From: Dermatophilus congolensis
GTDB taxonomy: Bacteria > Actinomycetota > Actinomycetes > Actinomycetales > Dermatophilaceae
NCBI GenBank assembly: GCA_030538115.1
Contig: JAUNUP010000001.1
Location: 186,001-250,000 of the forward strand
Direction of reading: 5' to 3'
DNA length: 64,000 nucleotides
Below the pieces are notes generated by a model. It ran no database searches. It was not told the origin of the DNA and saw only the letters and a list, made by a program, of their open reading frames with translations. The position numbers and the translations under genes were made by a program. Of this stretch, positions 56,805 through 64,000 are shown in pieces (the first letter of the stretch is position 1; every line of letters starts with the position of its first letter).

Positions 56805-57944
56805 ATGGGAGACATGCGCATCCGGCCCGAAGACGCCCCGAAGGTCAACCGCGAGGTCGGCGAGACCGAGGTGCTCGACAACCTCGGCACCGCGGGCGGC
56901 ATCACCGATCTGCGGATCACCGACTCCACGCTGCGCGACGGCTCGCACGCGATGAGCCACCAATACACCGAGGCCCAGGTGCGCGGAGTCGTGCACGCAC
57001 TCGACGCCGCCGGCGTGCAGGTGATCGAGGTCTCGCACGGTGACGGCCTCGGCGGGTCCAGCTTCAACTACGGCTTCAGCAAGGTCGACGAGTTCCAACT
57101 CATCGCCGCCGCAGTCGACGAGGCGACCCAGGCCAAGATCGCTTTCCTCATGCTGCCGGGGCTCGGCACGGTCGAACACATGAAGAAGGCCCACTCCGTC
57201 GGTGCCCAGGTCGCCCGCATCGCGACCCACTGCACCGAGGCGGATGTGTCCATCCAGCACTTCCGAGAGGCCAAGGCGCTCGGCATGGAGACCGTCGGGT
57301 TCCTCATGCTCTCGCACATGGCGAGCCCCGAGAAGCTCGCCGAGCATGCGCGCATCATGGTCGACGCCGGAGCCGACTGCGTCTACGTGGTCGACTCAGC
57401 CGGCGCCCTCGTGCTCGACACGGCGCAACAGCGCATCCAGGCGGTCATCGACGAGATCGGACGCGACGGCGCACAGGTCGGTTTCCACGGGCACCAGAAC
57501 CTGTCGATGGGTGTCGCCAACTCCGTACTCGCCTACCAGGCGGGTGCCAAGCAAATCGACGGCGCGCTGTGCGCCCTCGGAGCCGGGGCGGGCAACTCCC
57601 CCACCGAGGTTCTCGCCGCCACCTTCGAGCGGATGGGCATCCGCACCGGCCTCAACCTCGGCGAGGTGTTGTCGGCCGCCGAAGACGTGGTGCGTCCGTT
57701 CATCCCCCGCCTTCCGTGGATGGACCGGGCCTCGATCACTCAGGGTTACGCGGGCGTCTACAGCTCGTTCCTGCTGCACGCCGAGCGGGCATCCGAGCGC
57801 TACGGCGTACCCGCGCACGCGATCCTGCAGCGGGTCGGCGAGCTCGGCTACGTCGGTGGTCAGGAGGACATGATCATCGACATCGCCCTCGCGCTACGCA
57901 ACGAAGCCGACCTCGGCGACCTCCCTGCCCGCGGCACACGCTGA
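56805..57944 (+). CDS. mhpE: 4-hydroxy-2-oxovalerate aldolase
   Basis: A 379-residue divalent-metal class II aldolase that splits 4-hydroxy-2-oxovalerate into pyruvate and acetaldehyde. The barrel starts [20 protein letters not shown], with catalytic Arg and metal Asp in [23 protein letters not shown], the metal histidines in [15 protein letters not shown], and the C-terminal DmpG-type communication domain are all present. The 35 residues before the barrel are a non-conserved extension. It ends the operon, with a terminator 14 bp later. Pyruvate made here could feed the nearby oxidoreductase. Confidence 0.95.
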   Translation: MGDMRIRPEDAPKVNREVGETEVLDNLGTAGGITDLRITDSTLRDGSHAMSHQYTEAQVRGVVHALDAAGVQVIEVSHGDGLGGSSFNYGFSKVDEFQLIAAAVDEATQAKIAFLMLPGLGTVEHMKKAHSVGAQVARIATHCTEADVSIQHFREAKALGMETVGFLMLSHMASPEKLAEHARIMVDAGADCVYVVDSAGALVLDTAQQRIQAVIDEIGRDGAQVGFHGHQNLSMGVANSVLAYQAGAKQIDGALCALGAGAGNSPTEVLAATFERMGIRTGLNLGEVLSAAEDVVRPFIPRLPWMDRASITQGYAGVYSSFLLHAERASERYGVPAHAILQRVGELGYVGGQEDMIIDIALALRNEADLGDLPARGTR

Positions 57945-57957
57945 CGATCGTCTCCAC

Positions 57958-57991
57958 GATGCCGGGCCTTGCACCTCGCGGGCCCGGCATC
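57958..57991 (+). terminator. Terminator of the mhp operon
   Basis: GATGCCGGGCC (57958-57968) and GGCCCGGCATC (57981-57991) pair perfectly over 11 bp around a 12-nt loop, 14 nt after the mhpE stop. No T-run follows. Confidence 0.7.
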
Positions 57992-58174
57992 GGCCGTGCA
58001 GCTTCCCCGCACGGTTGCGGCGCGATGGTTCGACACCCTTCTCGCTGGTCGTTCGTTGCGGCGTACGGGGGATGATGGTGGTCGGTGGCACGGATATCGT
58101 TGCCCGGCCCCGGAAGTCCGCTCAGAAACCGCTCGCCGGTGTCGAACAGACACACGGAGACCAGGAGGATCAGC

Positions 58175-58975
58175 ATGACCGAGTCGGTGGCGAACTCATC
58201 GCCCGCTGCGAACGTCGCATCGGCGACGTCTTCGCCGTCCCCTCACGATTCCTTGGTGACCTACTACCAACCGTTCTACAACCTCAACACCGGCCGCATG
58301 CAGGGTGTCGAGGCGTTGGCGCGCCTGCGTTCGACCGACGGTGGCCCCCAGACCCCCGCCGAGTTCTTCGCGGAGGCCGAGCGCACCGGCACGATCCGCC
58401 AGATCGACGCAGCGATCCTCGAAGAGGCCCTCGCCCAGACCGCGCGCTGGCATCGCGAGACAGGCCACTCCGACCTGATCCTCTCGGTGAACATGTCGGC
58501 CCAGACGGTACGCGATCGTTTGTTCGTACCCGTGATCGTGGCGACCGTGGGCAGGCACAACGTGCCCGGCGACAGGCTTCTGTTCGACCTCCCGACGACG
58601 ACCTTCCGCGCGATGCTCGACGAGGGCGGAGACGCCTTCGCGGGCGTGACCGCCCTGCAGAAGCGTGAGATCACCTTCTGTCTCGACGGGTTCACTGCCG
58701 CCGACATCGACCTTCTGCCGCGCGCCGTCGACATCTCCGTCGACATCGTCAAGCTGCACCCGTCGCTCGCCTCCGGTGACGACGCTGCGCTCGTCGAGGC
58801 CATCCAGGCTGTGCAGGACGCGGGGCTGCCCGTCGTCGCCGCAGGCATCGAGACAGCCGAGCAGCTGGCCCGCGTGCGCGAACTCGGCTGCGAATGGGCG
58901 CAGGGGTTCTACCTCGGCGCTCCCGTGGTCGCTGCCGACGCTTTGGAGAACCTCGCGACGATCTCCGGTCGCTGA
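58175..58975 (+). CDS. Stand-alone degenerate EAL-domain protein
   Basis: A 266-residue soluble protein with an EAL (c-di-GMP phosphodiesterase) fold but altered active site. ATG 58175 follows AGGAGG. Kept: E46 in VEALAR, N106 in SVNMS, K193 in DIVKLH, E226, and Q in AQGF. Changed: the DDFGTG loop reads DGFTAA (second Asp to Gly172); the first Glu of the EGVET motif is Ala223 in AAGIET; the LEVTE glutamate is Asp138. It is probably a c-di-GMP sensor or scaffold rather than an enzyme. The intact GGDEF-EAL gene follows 23 bp later, likely co-transcribed. Confidence 0.85.
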   Translation: MTESVANSSPAANVASATSSPSPHDSLVTYYQPFYNLNTGRMQGVEALARLRSTDGGPQTPAEFFAEAERTGTIRQIDAAILEEALAQTARWHRETGHSDLILSVNMSAQTVRDRLFVPVIVATVGRHNVPGDRLLFDLPTTTFRAMLDEGGDAFAGVTALQKREITFCLDGFTAADIDLLPRAVDISVDIVKLHPSLASGDDAALVEAIQAVQDAGLPVVAAGIETAEQLARVRELGCEWAQGFYLGAPVVAADALENLATISGR

Positions 58976-58998
58976 GCGGCGACGGAAACCCGGTTCAC

Positions 58999-61290
58999 GT
59001 GGGCAGACTCTCATCGATCAAGGCATTCCTCAGCCTGTCCACGAGGGAACTGCGCGTTCACGCCCTGTTCAGCGGCATCGGTTTCGTCGCCTGCGTGATC
59101 GCGTACTACATGTACGTCACCGACTGGAACGGGGTCGGCTATCTCGCCCACGGCGTGGTCTCAGGCGTTCTCATCCTGGTGACGGCGTCAGCGCCGATAC
59201 TGTTGGGAGCCAGACCCATTCGAGTCTGGATTGTCGGCTCGCTGTCGTCGCAGTGCCTGTTGCTCTCGCTGGCTGCCTACGCCGTCGGAGGCAGCATCGG
59301 CCCCTTCGCCTACACCGACGTCATCTACTTCACCGCCTACGTGCTGCTGTGCGCGTGGCTGATCATGCTGTGGCGCCAGGTGCGAGCCGAGAGCACGAGG
59401 CTCACCATGGTCGACGCCCTCACCGGCCTCGTCGGCGCGCTGCTCGTCGTGTGGTCCGGCGCCGTCGCCCCCGTGCTGGGTGGTGTCGATTTCGCCAGAG
59501 CCGTCATCGCGGCCGTGTACCCGACGATGGACATGCTGCTACTCGTCGTAGTCGTCAACATGACGCAGCGTGTGCGGGTGGTGACGCCTCCGCTGGTGCT
59601 GCTGGTCGCAACGTTCGGGTACCTGCTCGCCATCGACGCCCTGTATTCGACGTACCGAATACTCACGCCCGCGACCAACCCGGCACCGTTCGAGGCCGCG
59701 TACCTCTTCTTCTTCCTGCTGCTCGCCTCGGCGGCATCGCACCCGACGATCTCGCGCATGGCGCGTCCCAGATTCGGGCCCTCGGATCCGTTGTTCCACC
59801 GCCCAGGTCCGTACATGGTCTTTCTCACCATCACGCCGGTCGTCATTTCGACCGGTAGCCGCCTCAACGGATCGCTCGACCTCATCGTCCGGGTCGTGTT
59901 GGTCACGGCGCTGATGTCGCTCCTGTTCGTCCGCCTCACCCAGACCATGGTCGACCTCACCAAAGCGGAGGGTGACAGCCGCCATCGCGCGACCCACGAT
60001 GGTCTCACGGGTCTACCGAACCGCCCGGCGCTGCTGCAGCATCTGGGCAAAATCCTCGCTCGCAACCACGACCAGGGACGCCTGACCGCCGTGCTCTTTC
60101 TCGATTGCGACGACTTCAAGCACGTCAACGACACCTGGGGGCACGAGGCCGGCGACAGGCTGCTCACCGGCGTGGCCCACGGGCTGCCGGAGTATCTGCG
60201 GCCCGGCGATCTGCTCGCACGCCACGGAGGCGACGAGTTCGTCATCGCCGCCACCATCGATCAAGCCGAAGATGCACAGGCCCTGGCGCAGCGGGTTCTC
60301 GACTTCTTCGAAGCCCCCATGAACGTCGCCCCCGGTCGCTCGCACCAAGTGACTTCGTCGGTCGGCATCGCTCTCGCGCGACCCGGCGAAGAGATCTCGA
60401 CCCAAGATCTGCTCAGCCGCGCCGATGTCGCGATGTACGAGGCCAAGCGCCATGAACGCGGACGCTGCGTCGTCTTCGACGACGAACTGGCCGAGACGAG
60501 CCGCACCCGCTCGGCCATCGGTGCCCGGCTGGGGTACGCGATCCGCTCCGGCGAATTCGATGTGCTCTTCCAGCCGATCAAGGGCGGCCCCGACTTCGGC
60601 AAGCTCCTGGGATGGGAGGCTCTCGCGCGCTGGAAGGACCCCGAGCTCGGCGAGGTGCCTCCGGAGATGTTCGTGCCGGTGGCCGAACAACTCGGTCTCG
60701 TCGGCGAGCTCGGCGAATTCGTGTTGCGCCGAGCCTGCCGGGACCTTGTGGTCCTGCGTAAGGGGCTGGGCTGTCCTGACCTGAAGGTCTCGGTCAACGT
60801 TTCGCCGGTGCAACTGCTCAATCCGCAGTTCGCCGACCTGGTGCGCGACGCCTGCACCTCGGCGGGGCTGCCCACCGACGGGCTGATTCTCGAGGTCACC
60901 GAGACGCTGCTCGTCGACAAGGGCCCGATCGTGCCCGAGACGCTCTCCGACCTGCGCAGGCTCGGCGTCGACGTCACGATCGACGATTTCGGCACCGGCT
61001 ACGCCTCGCTCTCGACGCTGCTGCGCCTACCAGTCGACTGCGTCAAGCTCGACCGCTCCCTCGTGGCGCGCATCGGCGTCGATGCCAACGCGCGCCGCCA
61101 GCTCGGGGCCGTGGTCGATCTGCTGCGCAGCCTCGGTATCGAACGCATCGTCGGAGAGGGCGTCGAAACGGCCGAGGAGGCCTGCGTGTTGACGGAGGTC
61201 GGCGTGCCGATGGCACAGGGGTGGCTCTACGGTCGCCCGAAGTCGACGACCCGGATCCTCGCCGATCTCAGCACTCCCGCTGTGCCCTGA
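58999..61290 (+). CDS. Membrane GGDEF-EAL diguanylate cyclase/phosphodiesterase
   Basis: A 763-residue protein that both can make and break cyclic di-GMP. About eight hydrophobic helices (residues about 20-315) form a membrane sensor of unknown ligand. The GGDEF domain has the intact active site ARHGGDEFVIAA, and the product-inhibition I-site RPGD lies five residues before GGDEF. The EAL domain is complete: WEALARW, SVNVSP, LEVTETLL, IDDFGTGYASL, VKLDRSLV, GEGVETAEE. GTG 58999 is the best start; no strong ribosome site is seen. It has the same layout as other actinobacterial GGDEF-EAL receptors. Confidence 0.93.
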   Translation: MGRLSSIKAFLSLSTRELRVHALFSGIGFVACVIAYYMYVTDWNGVGYLAHGVVSGVLILVTASAPILLGARPIRVWIVGSLSSQCLLLSLAAYAVGGSIGPFAYTDVIYFTAYVLLCAWLIMLWRQVRAESTRLTMVDALTGLVGALLVVWSGAVAPVLGGVDFARAVIAAVYPTMDMLLLVVVVNMTQRVRVVTPPLVLLVATFGYLLAIDALYSTYRILTPATNPAPFEAAYLFFFLLLASAASHPTISRMARPRFGPSDPLFHRPGPYMVFLTITPVVISTGSRLNGSLDLIVRVVLVTALMSLLFVRLTQTMVDLTKAEGDSRHRATHDGLTGLPNRPALLQHLGKILARNHDQGRLTAVLFLDCDDFKHVNDTWGHEAGDRLLTGVAHGLPEYLRPGDLLARHGGDEFVIAATIDQAEDAQALAQRVLDFFEAPMNVAPGRSHQVTSSVGIALARPGEEISTQDLLSRADVAMYEAKRHERGRCVVFDDELAETSRTRSAIGARLGYAIRSGEFDVLFQPIKGGPDFGKLLGWEALARWKDPELGEVPPEMFVPVAEQLGLVGELGEFVLRRACRDLVVLRKGLGCPDLKVSVNVSPVQLLNPQFADLVRDACTSAGLPTDGLILEVTETLLVDKGPIVPETLSDLRRLGVDVTIDDFGTGYASLSTLLRLPVDCVKLDRSLVARIGVDANARRQLGAVVDLLRSLGIERIVGEGVETAEEACVLTEVGVPMAQGWLYGRPKSTTRILADLSTPAVP

Positions 61291-61324
61291 CCAGGTCGTT
61301 GCTCCCCGCGGCCACGCGCGCCGC

Positions 61325-62737
61325 TCAGTAGACCGACTCCTCAGACATCGGAAACCGACCAGCTGCCACGGCCTTGCGGAAGGCCTTGTAGTCGGCCTGC
61401 ACGACATCGGCATACCCCACCGACCACTCGGCCACCGCGGTCGCAAAGCTCGCACCGAGGCCCAGGTACCCGGCGACCGCAGCCGCGTCGGGGCTCTGCG
61501 CGTGAGCCCGGGCCAACAACCGACCGCACAATCCCGCGTACGTGCGCACCTCGGCCGGTTTGGCGGCGTCGAGGTCGACACTGCCCTTCATGTCTCTGAA
61601 CTGACGCCAGTAGTAGTTGCGGCGGTCAGGATCGATCGTCCGGCCGAGGAACGGGTCGGAGGTCGCCTGCAGCACGCGCTGGCTCTCGGTGACTCGACGA
61701 CAGTGTCGGTCGTGGCCGCTGGGACCGACGAGGGGGTACGGCACGCCGGGCAGGTTGGTCTGTGGGATGCCGGCCTGGGTTTCGAGCACCGAGGGCAGCG
61801 CCTCCTTCGACTGCAGCACGAGCGGTTCTCCGTTCGGGCCTTGCAGCAACACGATCGAGCACCGGGTGCCGACGCTGCTCACGCCCACGACGCGACGAGC
61901 CGCATCGTCGACCCTGAACTGCGACAACAGCAGGGCACGATCGGTCAGGAGCGTGTACCGGTAGTCCTCGAAACGGCGCACGGCGCGGGCCACACCGTCG
62001 TCGCCGAACGGGATGAGCAGCGGCGGCGCCTTCGACAGGGTGAGGCGCCCGGATGCACCCTCGCGCATACCGATCTTGTCGAGCACTTGCTCCGACGTGC
62101 GGCGACGCGCCTTGAGCATCGATTTCTGCATGATCGGCAGCCCCGCGTCACCGAGAAACCGGGCGTCGACTGAGGCGAAGTAGCGATCGAGGGCGGTCCC
62201 CTCCACGAGCTTGCGCAGCGAGTCGCGATACGACGTGACCAGCCGGGTCACGTCATCGATCTGCTGCGGAAGGTCGATTCCCTTGCTGCGCTGAACGAGC
62301 ACGAGAGACACCGCCAGCCGCTTGACGTCCCACTCCCACGGCCCGACCCCGGCCTCGTCGAAATCGTTGAGGTCGAACACGAGCCGCCGCTCCGGAGACG
62401 CGTAGAGACCAAAATTGCCGAGGTGCGCATCGGCGTCGATGACGATCTCGATGCCCGTGGTCGGGCCCGCCGACAGGTCTTTCGTCATCACGTCGACAGT
62501 GCCGCGGTAGTAGGCGTAGACCGACTGCATCATGCGCGCCACCCGCACCCCGATGAGCTCGGGGATGCGGGTGAGGTGGGTGGTCTCGATGATGCCCAGC
62601 GGATCCCTCGCCTGCGGAAGCACGACCTCGGCGTGCTCGTTACGCCGCAGCGTCTGCCGTATCGCCTGCCCCGCCTCCAACGCCGAGTGCGTGTCTGAGC
62701 CGGGAGTCAGGAACCGCTGGACCTCCATGTCCGCCAC
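61325..62737 (-). CDS. DUF2252 protein
   Basis: A 470-residue protein of the DUF2252 family, common in actinobacteria and distantly kinase-like. Recognisable stretches are FYRG-type YAYYRGTVDVMTKDL, DADAHLGNFGLYASPERRLVFDLNDFDEAGVGPWEWDVKRLAVSL (the H-x-x-N-F and D-F-D pair resembles an aminoglycoside-phosphotransferase-like core), KEALPSVLE, and the C-terminal YAGLCGRLLARAHAQS. The kinase idea is inference. ATG 62737 lies 15 bp after the BCCT transporter stop, so both may share a transcript. Confidence 0.88.
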   Translation of the reverse strand: MADMEVQRFLTPGSDTHSALEAGQAIRQTLRRNEHAEVVLPQARDPLGIIETTHLTRIPELIGVRVARMMQSVYAYYRGTVDVMTKDLSAGPTTGIEIVIDADAHLGNFGLYASPERRLVFDLNDFDEAGVGPWEWDVKRLAVSLVLVQRSKGIDLPQQIDDVTRLVTSYRDSLRKLVEGTALDRYFASVDARFLGDAGLPIMQKSMLKARRRTSEQVLDKIGMREGASGRLTLSKAPPLLIPFGDDGVARAVRRFEDYRYTLLTDRALLLSQFRVDDAARRVVGVSSVGTRCSIVLLQGPNGEPLVLQSKEALPSVLETQAGIPQTNLPGVPYPLVGPSGHDRHCRRVTESQRVLQATSDPFLGRTIDPDRRNYYWRQFRDMKGSVDLDAAKPAEVRTYAGLCGRLLARAHAQSPDAAAVAGYLGLGASFATAVAEWSVGYADVVQADYKAFRKAVAAGRFPMSEESVY

Positions 62738-62752
62738 CCTACGTGGCGCGCG

Positions 62753-64000
62753 TCAGTTGTCCGGTACGCGTTCGGGGTTTTCCCTCCTCCGTCCGTCGAC
62801 GTCGGACGGGGCAGCGTCGGCCGTCACGCCCGCGTCGGCTGTCGGCCGCCTCCGTCGCTTCGGCCTCACGTGCTGCCGAGAGGTGGGCGCGTGCTGGGGC
62901 AGCAACTCGGAGACGACACCCTTGTACAGGGAGACGGCCATGGCGATGAGAAGAATCGTGAACGGCACTCCCGTGATGATCGCGACCTCCTGCACCGCCT
63001 CGAGCCCGCCCGCCAAGAGGAGAACGAACGCGAAGAAGGCGACGATGAGACCCCAGACGAGCTTCATCTTCCATCCGGGATTCTGATCTCCGTGCGACGA
63101 CAACATCGCGAGAACGAATGCGGCGGAGTCTGCCGATGTGATGAAGAACGAGGCGATGAGAAGCACCGCGAGCAGTGACGTGATCGTGCTCATCGGATAC
63201 GCGTCGAGTGTGATGAACAGCGCCGTGTTGATGTTCTCGGCAACGGCGGCCCCGATGTTCCCGCCGCTGTACAGGTCGACATGAATGGCCGTGCCGCCCA
63301 GTACCGCGAACCAGAGGAAGCTGAGCAGGCTGGGCACGATGAGCACGCCGGCGACGAATTCCCGGATCGTGCGGCCCTTGGAGATACGGGCGATGAACGT
63401 ACCGACCCACATCACCCACATCATCCACCAGGCCCAATAGAAGAGGGTCCAGCTGCGCAGCCACGCCTGCCCCTCCGCATCCGAGAATGCGCCCGCAGTG
63501 AAGCTCATCGAGAGGAAGTTCTGCAGGTAGGCACCGAGCGAGGTGACGAACGTGTTGAGGATGAAGACGCCGGGTCCGACGACCACGAGGAAAAGCATGA
63601 TGAGCGTGAACAGACTCATGTTGAGATTGCTCAGATACTTGATTCCGCGGCCGAGGCCCGACAGGGCCGAGGCGAGGAACATGCACATCACGACCACGAT
63701 GATGACGACCTGCGTGCCGATGCCCTCACCGATACCCGCGACCTGGTTGAGGCCCGTGTTCATCTGCGTGGCCCCGATACCGAACGACGTCGCCACACCC
63801 AGTGCCGTCACGAAGATCGCGAGGATGTCGATCGCCTTACCGATCGGTCCGTTCACCCGGTCACCGAGAAGCGGATAGAAGGCGGCGCTGATGAGGCTGG
63901 ACGTGCCTTTCCGGAACTGGAAGTAGGCGAGGGCCAGCCCGACGAGGCCGTACAACGCCCACGCGTGCAGCCCCCAGTGGAAATACGTGTACTGCATCGC
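62753..64000 (-). CDS. BCCT-family transporter (cut by window edge)
   Basis: The C-terminal 415 codons of a betaine/carnitine/choline transporter; the frame continues past the right edge, so roughly the first 100-150 residues are missing. The family signature WTLFYWAWWMMWVMWVGTFIARISKGRTIREF is present (given here as known pattern positions 63370-63470), with MQYTYFHWGLHAWALYGLVG before it. Nine or so membrane segments are visible. The last 60 residues are a charged, Arg-rich cytoplasmic tail. Such proteins import osmoprotectants with sodium or protons; the substrate is not determinable. Confidence 0.93.
   Translation of the reverse strand, partial: AMQYTYFHWGLHAWALYGLVGLALAYFQFRKGTSSLISAAFYPLLGDRVNGPIGKAIDILAIFVTALGVATSFGIGATQMNTGLNQVAGIGEGIGTQVVIIVVVMCMFLASALSGLGRGIKYLSNLNMSLFTLIMLFLVVVGPGVFILNTFVTSLGAYLQNFLSMSFTAGAFSDAEGQAWLRSWTLFYWAWWMMWVMWVGTFIARISKGRTIREFVAGVLIVPSLLSFLWFAVLGGTAIHVDLYSGGNIGAAVAENINTALFITLDAYPMSTITSLLAVLLIASFFITSADSAAFVLAMLSSHGDQNPGWKMKLVWGLIVAFFAFVLLLAGGLEAVQEVAIITGVPFTILLIAMAVSLYKGVVSELLPQHAPTSRQHVRPKRRRRPTADAGVTADAAPSDVDGRRRENPERVPDN

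Overview
The window is chromosomal DNA from a high-GC actinobacterium. Evidence: strong G/C at third codon positions, many GTG starts, a meso-diaminopimelate pathway (dapA, dapB, dapF), FtsK, RNase J, a ClgR-type regulator, DUF3046, and the actinobacterial neighbourhoods recA-recX-miaB-miaA-dapF-hflX and ftsK-rimO-pgsA-cinA-clgR. The gene mix (formate/nitrite channel, tyrosine phenol-lyase-like lyase, one-polypeptide pyruvate:ferredoxin oxidoreductase) would suit Micrococcales such as Dermacoccaceae or Intrasporangiaceae; that placement is inference. No rRNA, tRNA, CRISPR array, insertion sequence or prophage was recognised.

Layout. 1-9.8 kb: leuS (cut by the window edge), rpsT, a secreted bulb-type lectin, holA, a HEPN/MNT toxin-antitoxin-like pair, a DinG-type helicase, a methyltransferase and hflX, all on the minus strand. 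10-16.2 kb: a tyrosine phenol-lyase/tryptophanase-family enzyme, a Tat-exported PhoD phosphatase, a methyltransferase and gamma-glutamyltransferase. 16.3-23 kb: dapF, miaA, two small MT0933-like proteins, miaB, recX, recA (with a LexA-type box) and DUF3046. 23-29 kb: the giant helicase lhr overlapping a Nei/Fpg glycosylase. 29-36 kb: ftsK, a lipoprotein serine hydrolase, rimO, pgsA, cinA and clgR, read leftward in a nearly gapless string. 36-41 kb: an orphan GyrI-like effector-binding protein, a DUF4442 protein, RNase J coupled to dapA, and a formate/nitrite channel. 41-45.4 kb: thyA-folA, a flavin reductase, azlC-azlD, dapB. 45.6-52.6 kb: a hypothetical gene, then a translationally coupled three-gene unit: GltD-like flavoprotein with ferredoxin domain, pyruvate:ferredoxin oxidoreductase, and a dihydroorotate-dehydrogenase-like protein. 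52.6-58 kb: a small membrane protein, an IclR regulator, a second MNT antitoxin with a truncated partner, and the meta-cleavage lower-pathway genes mhpD-mhpF-mhpE. 58-64 kb: a degenerate EAL protein beside an intact GGDEF-EAL membrane protein, DUF2252, and a BCCT transporter cut by the right edge.

How parts fit together. Cell-wall precursor synthesis (DapA, DapB, DapF) is spread among RNA-modification (MiaA, MiaB, RimO) and DNA-repair genes (RecA, RecX, Lhr, Nei, DinG). The mhpDEF unit yields pyruvate and acetyl-CoA. The oxidoreductase unit probably links pyruvate oxidation to NAD(P) through its own ferredoxin domain. The most notable unexplained structures are a perfect 13-bp operator-like palindrome in front of the HEPN/MNT pair, a 28-bp-arm palindrome between hflX and the lyase gene, and a cluster of four inverted copies of GTGCCGTGGCAC between recX and miaB.
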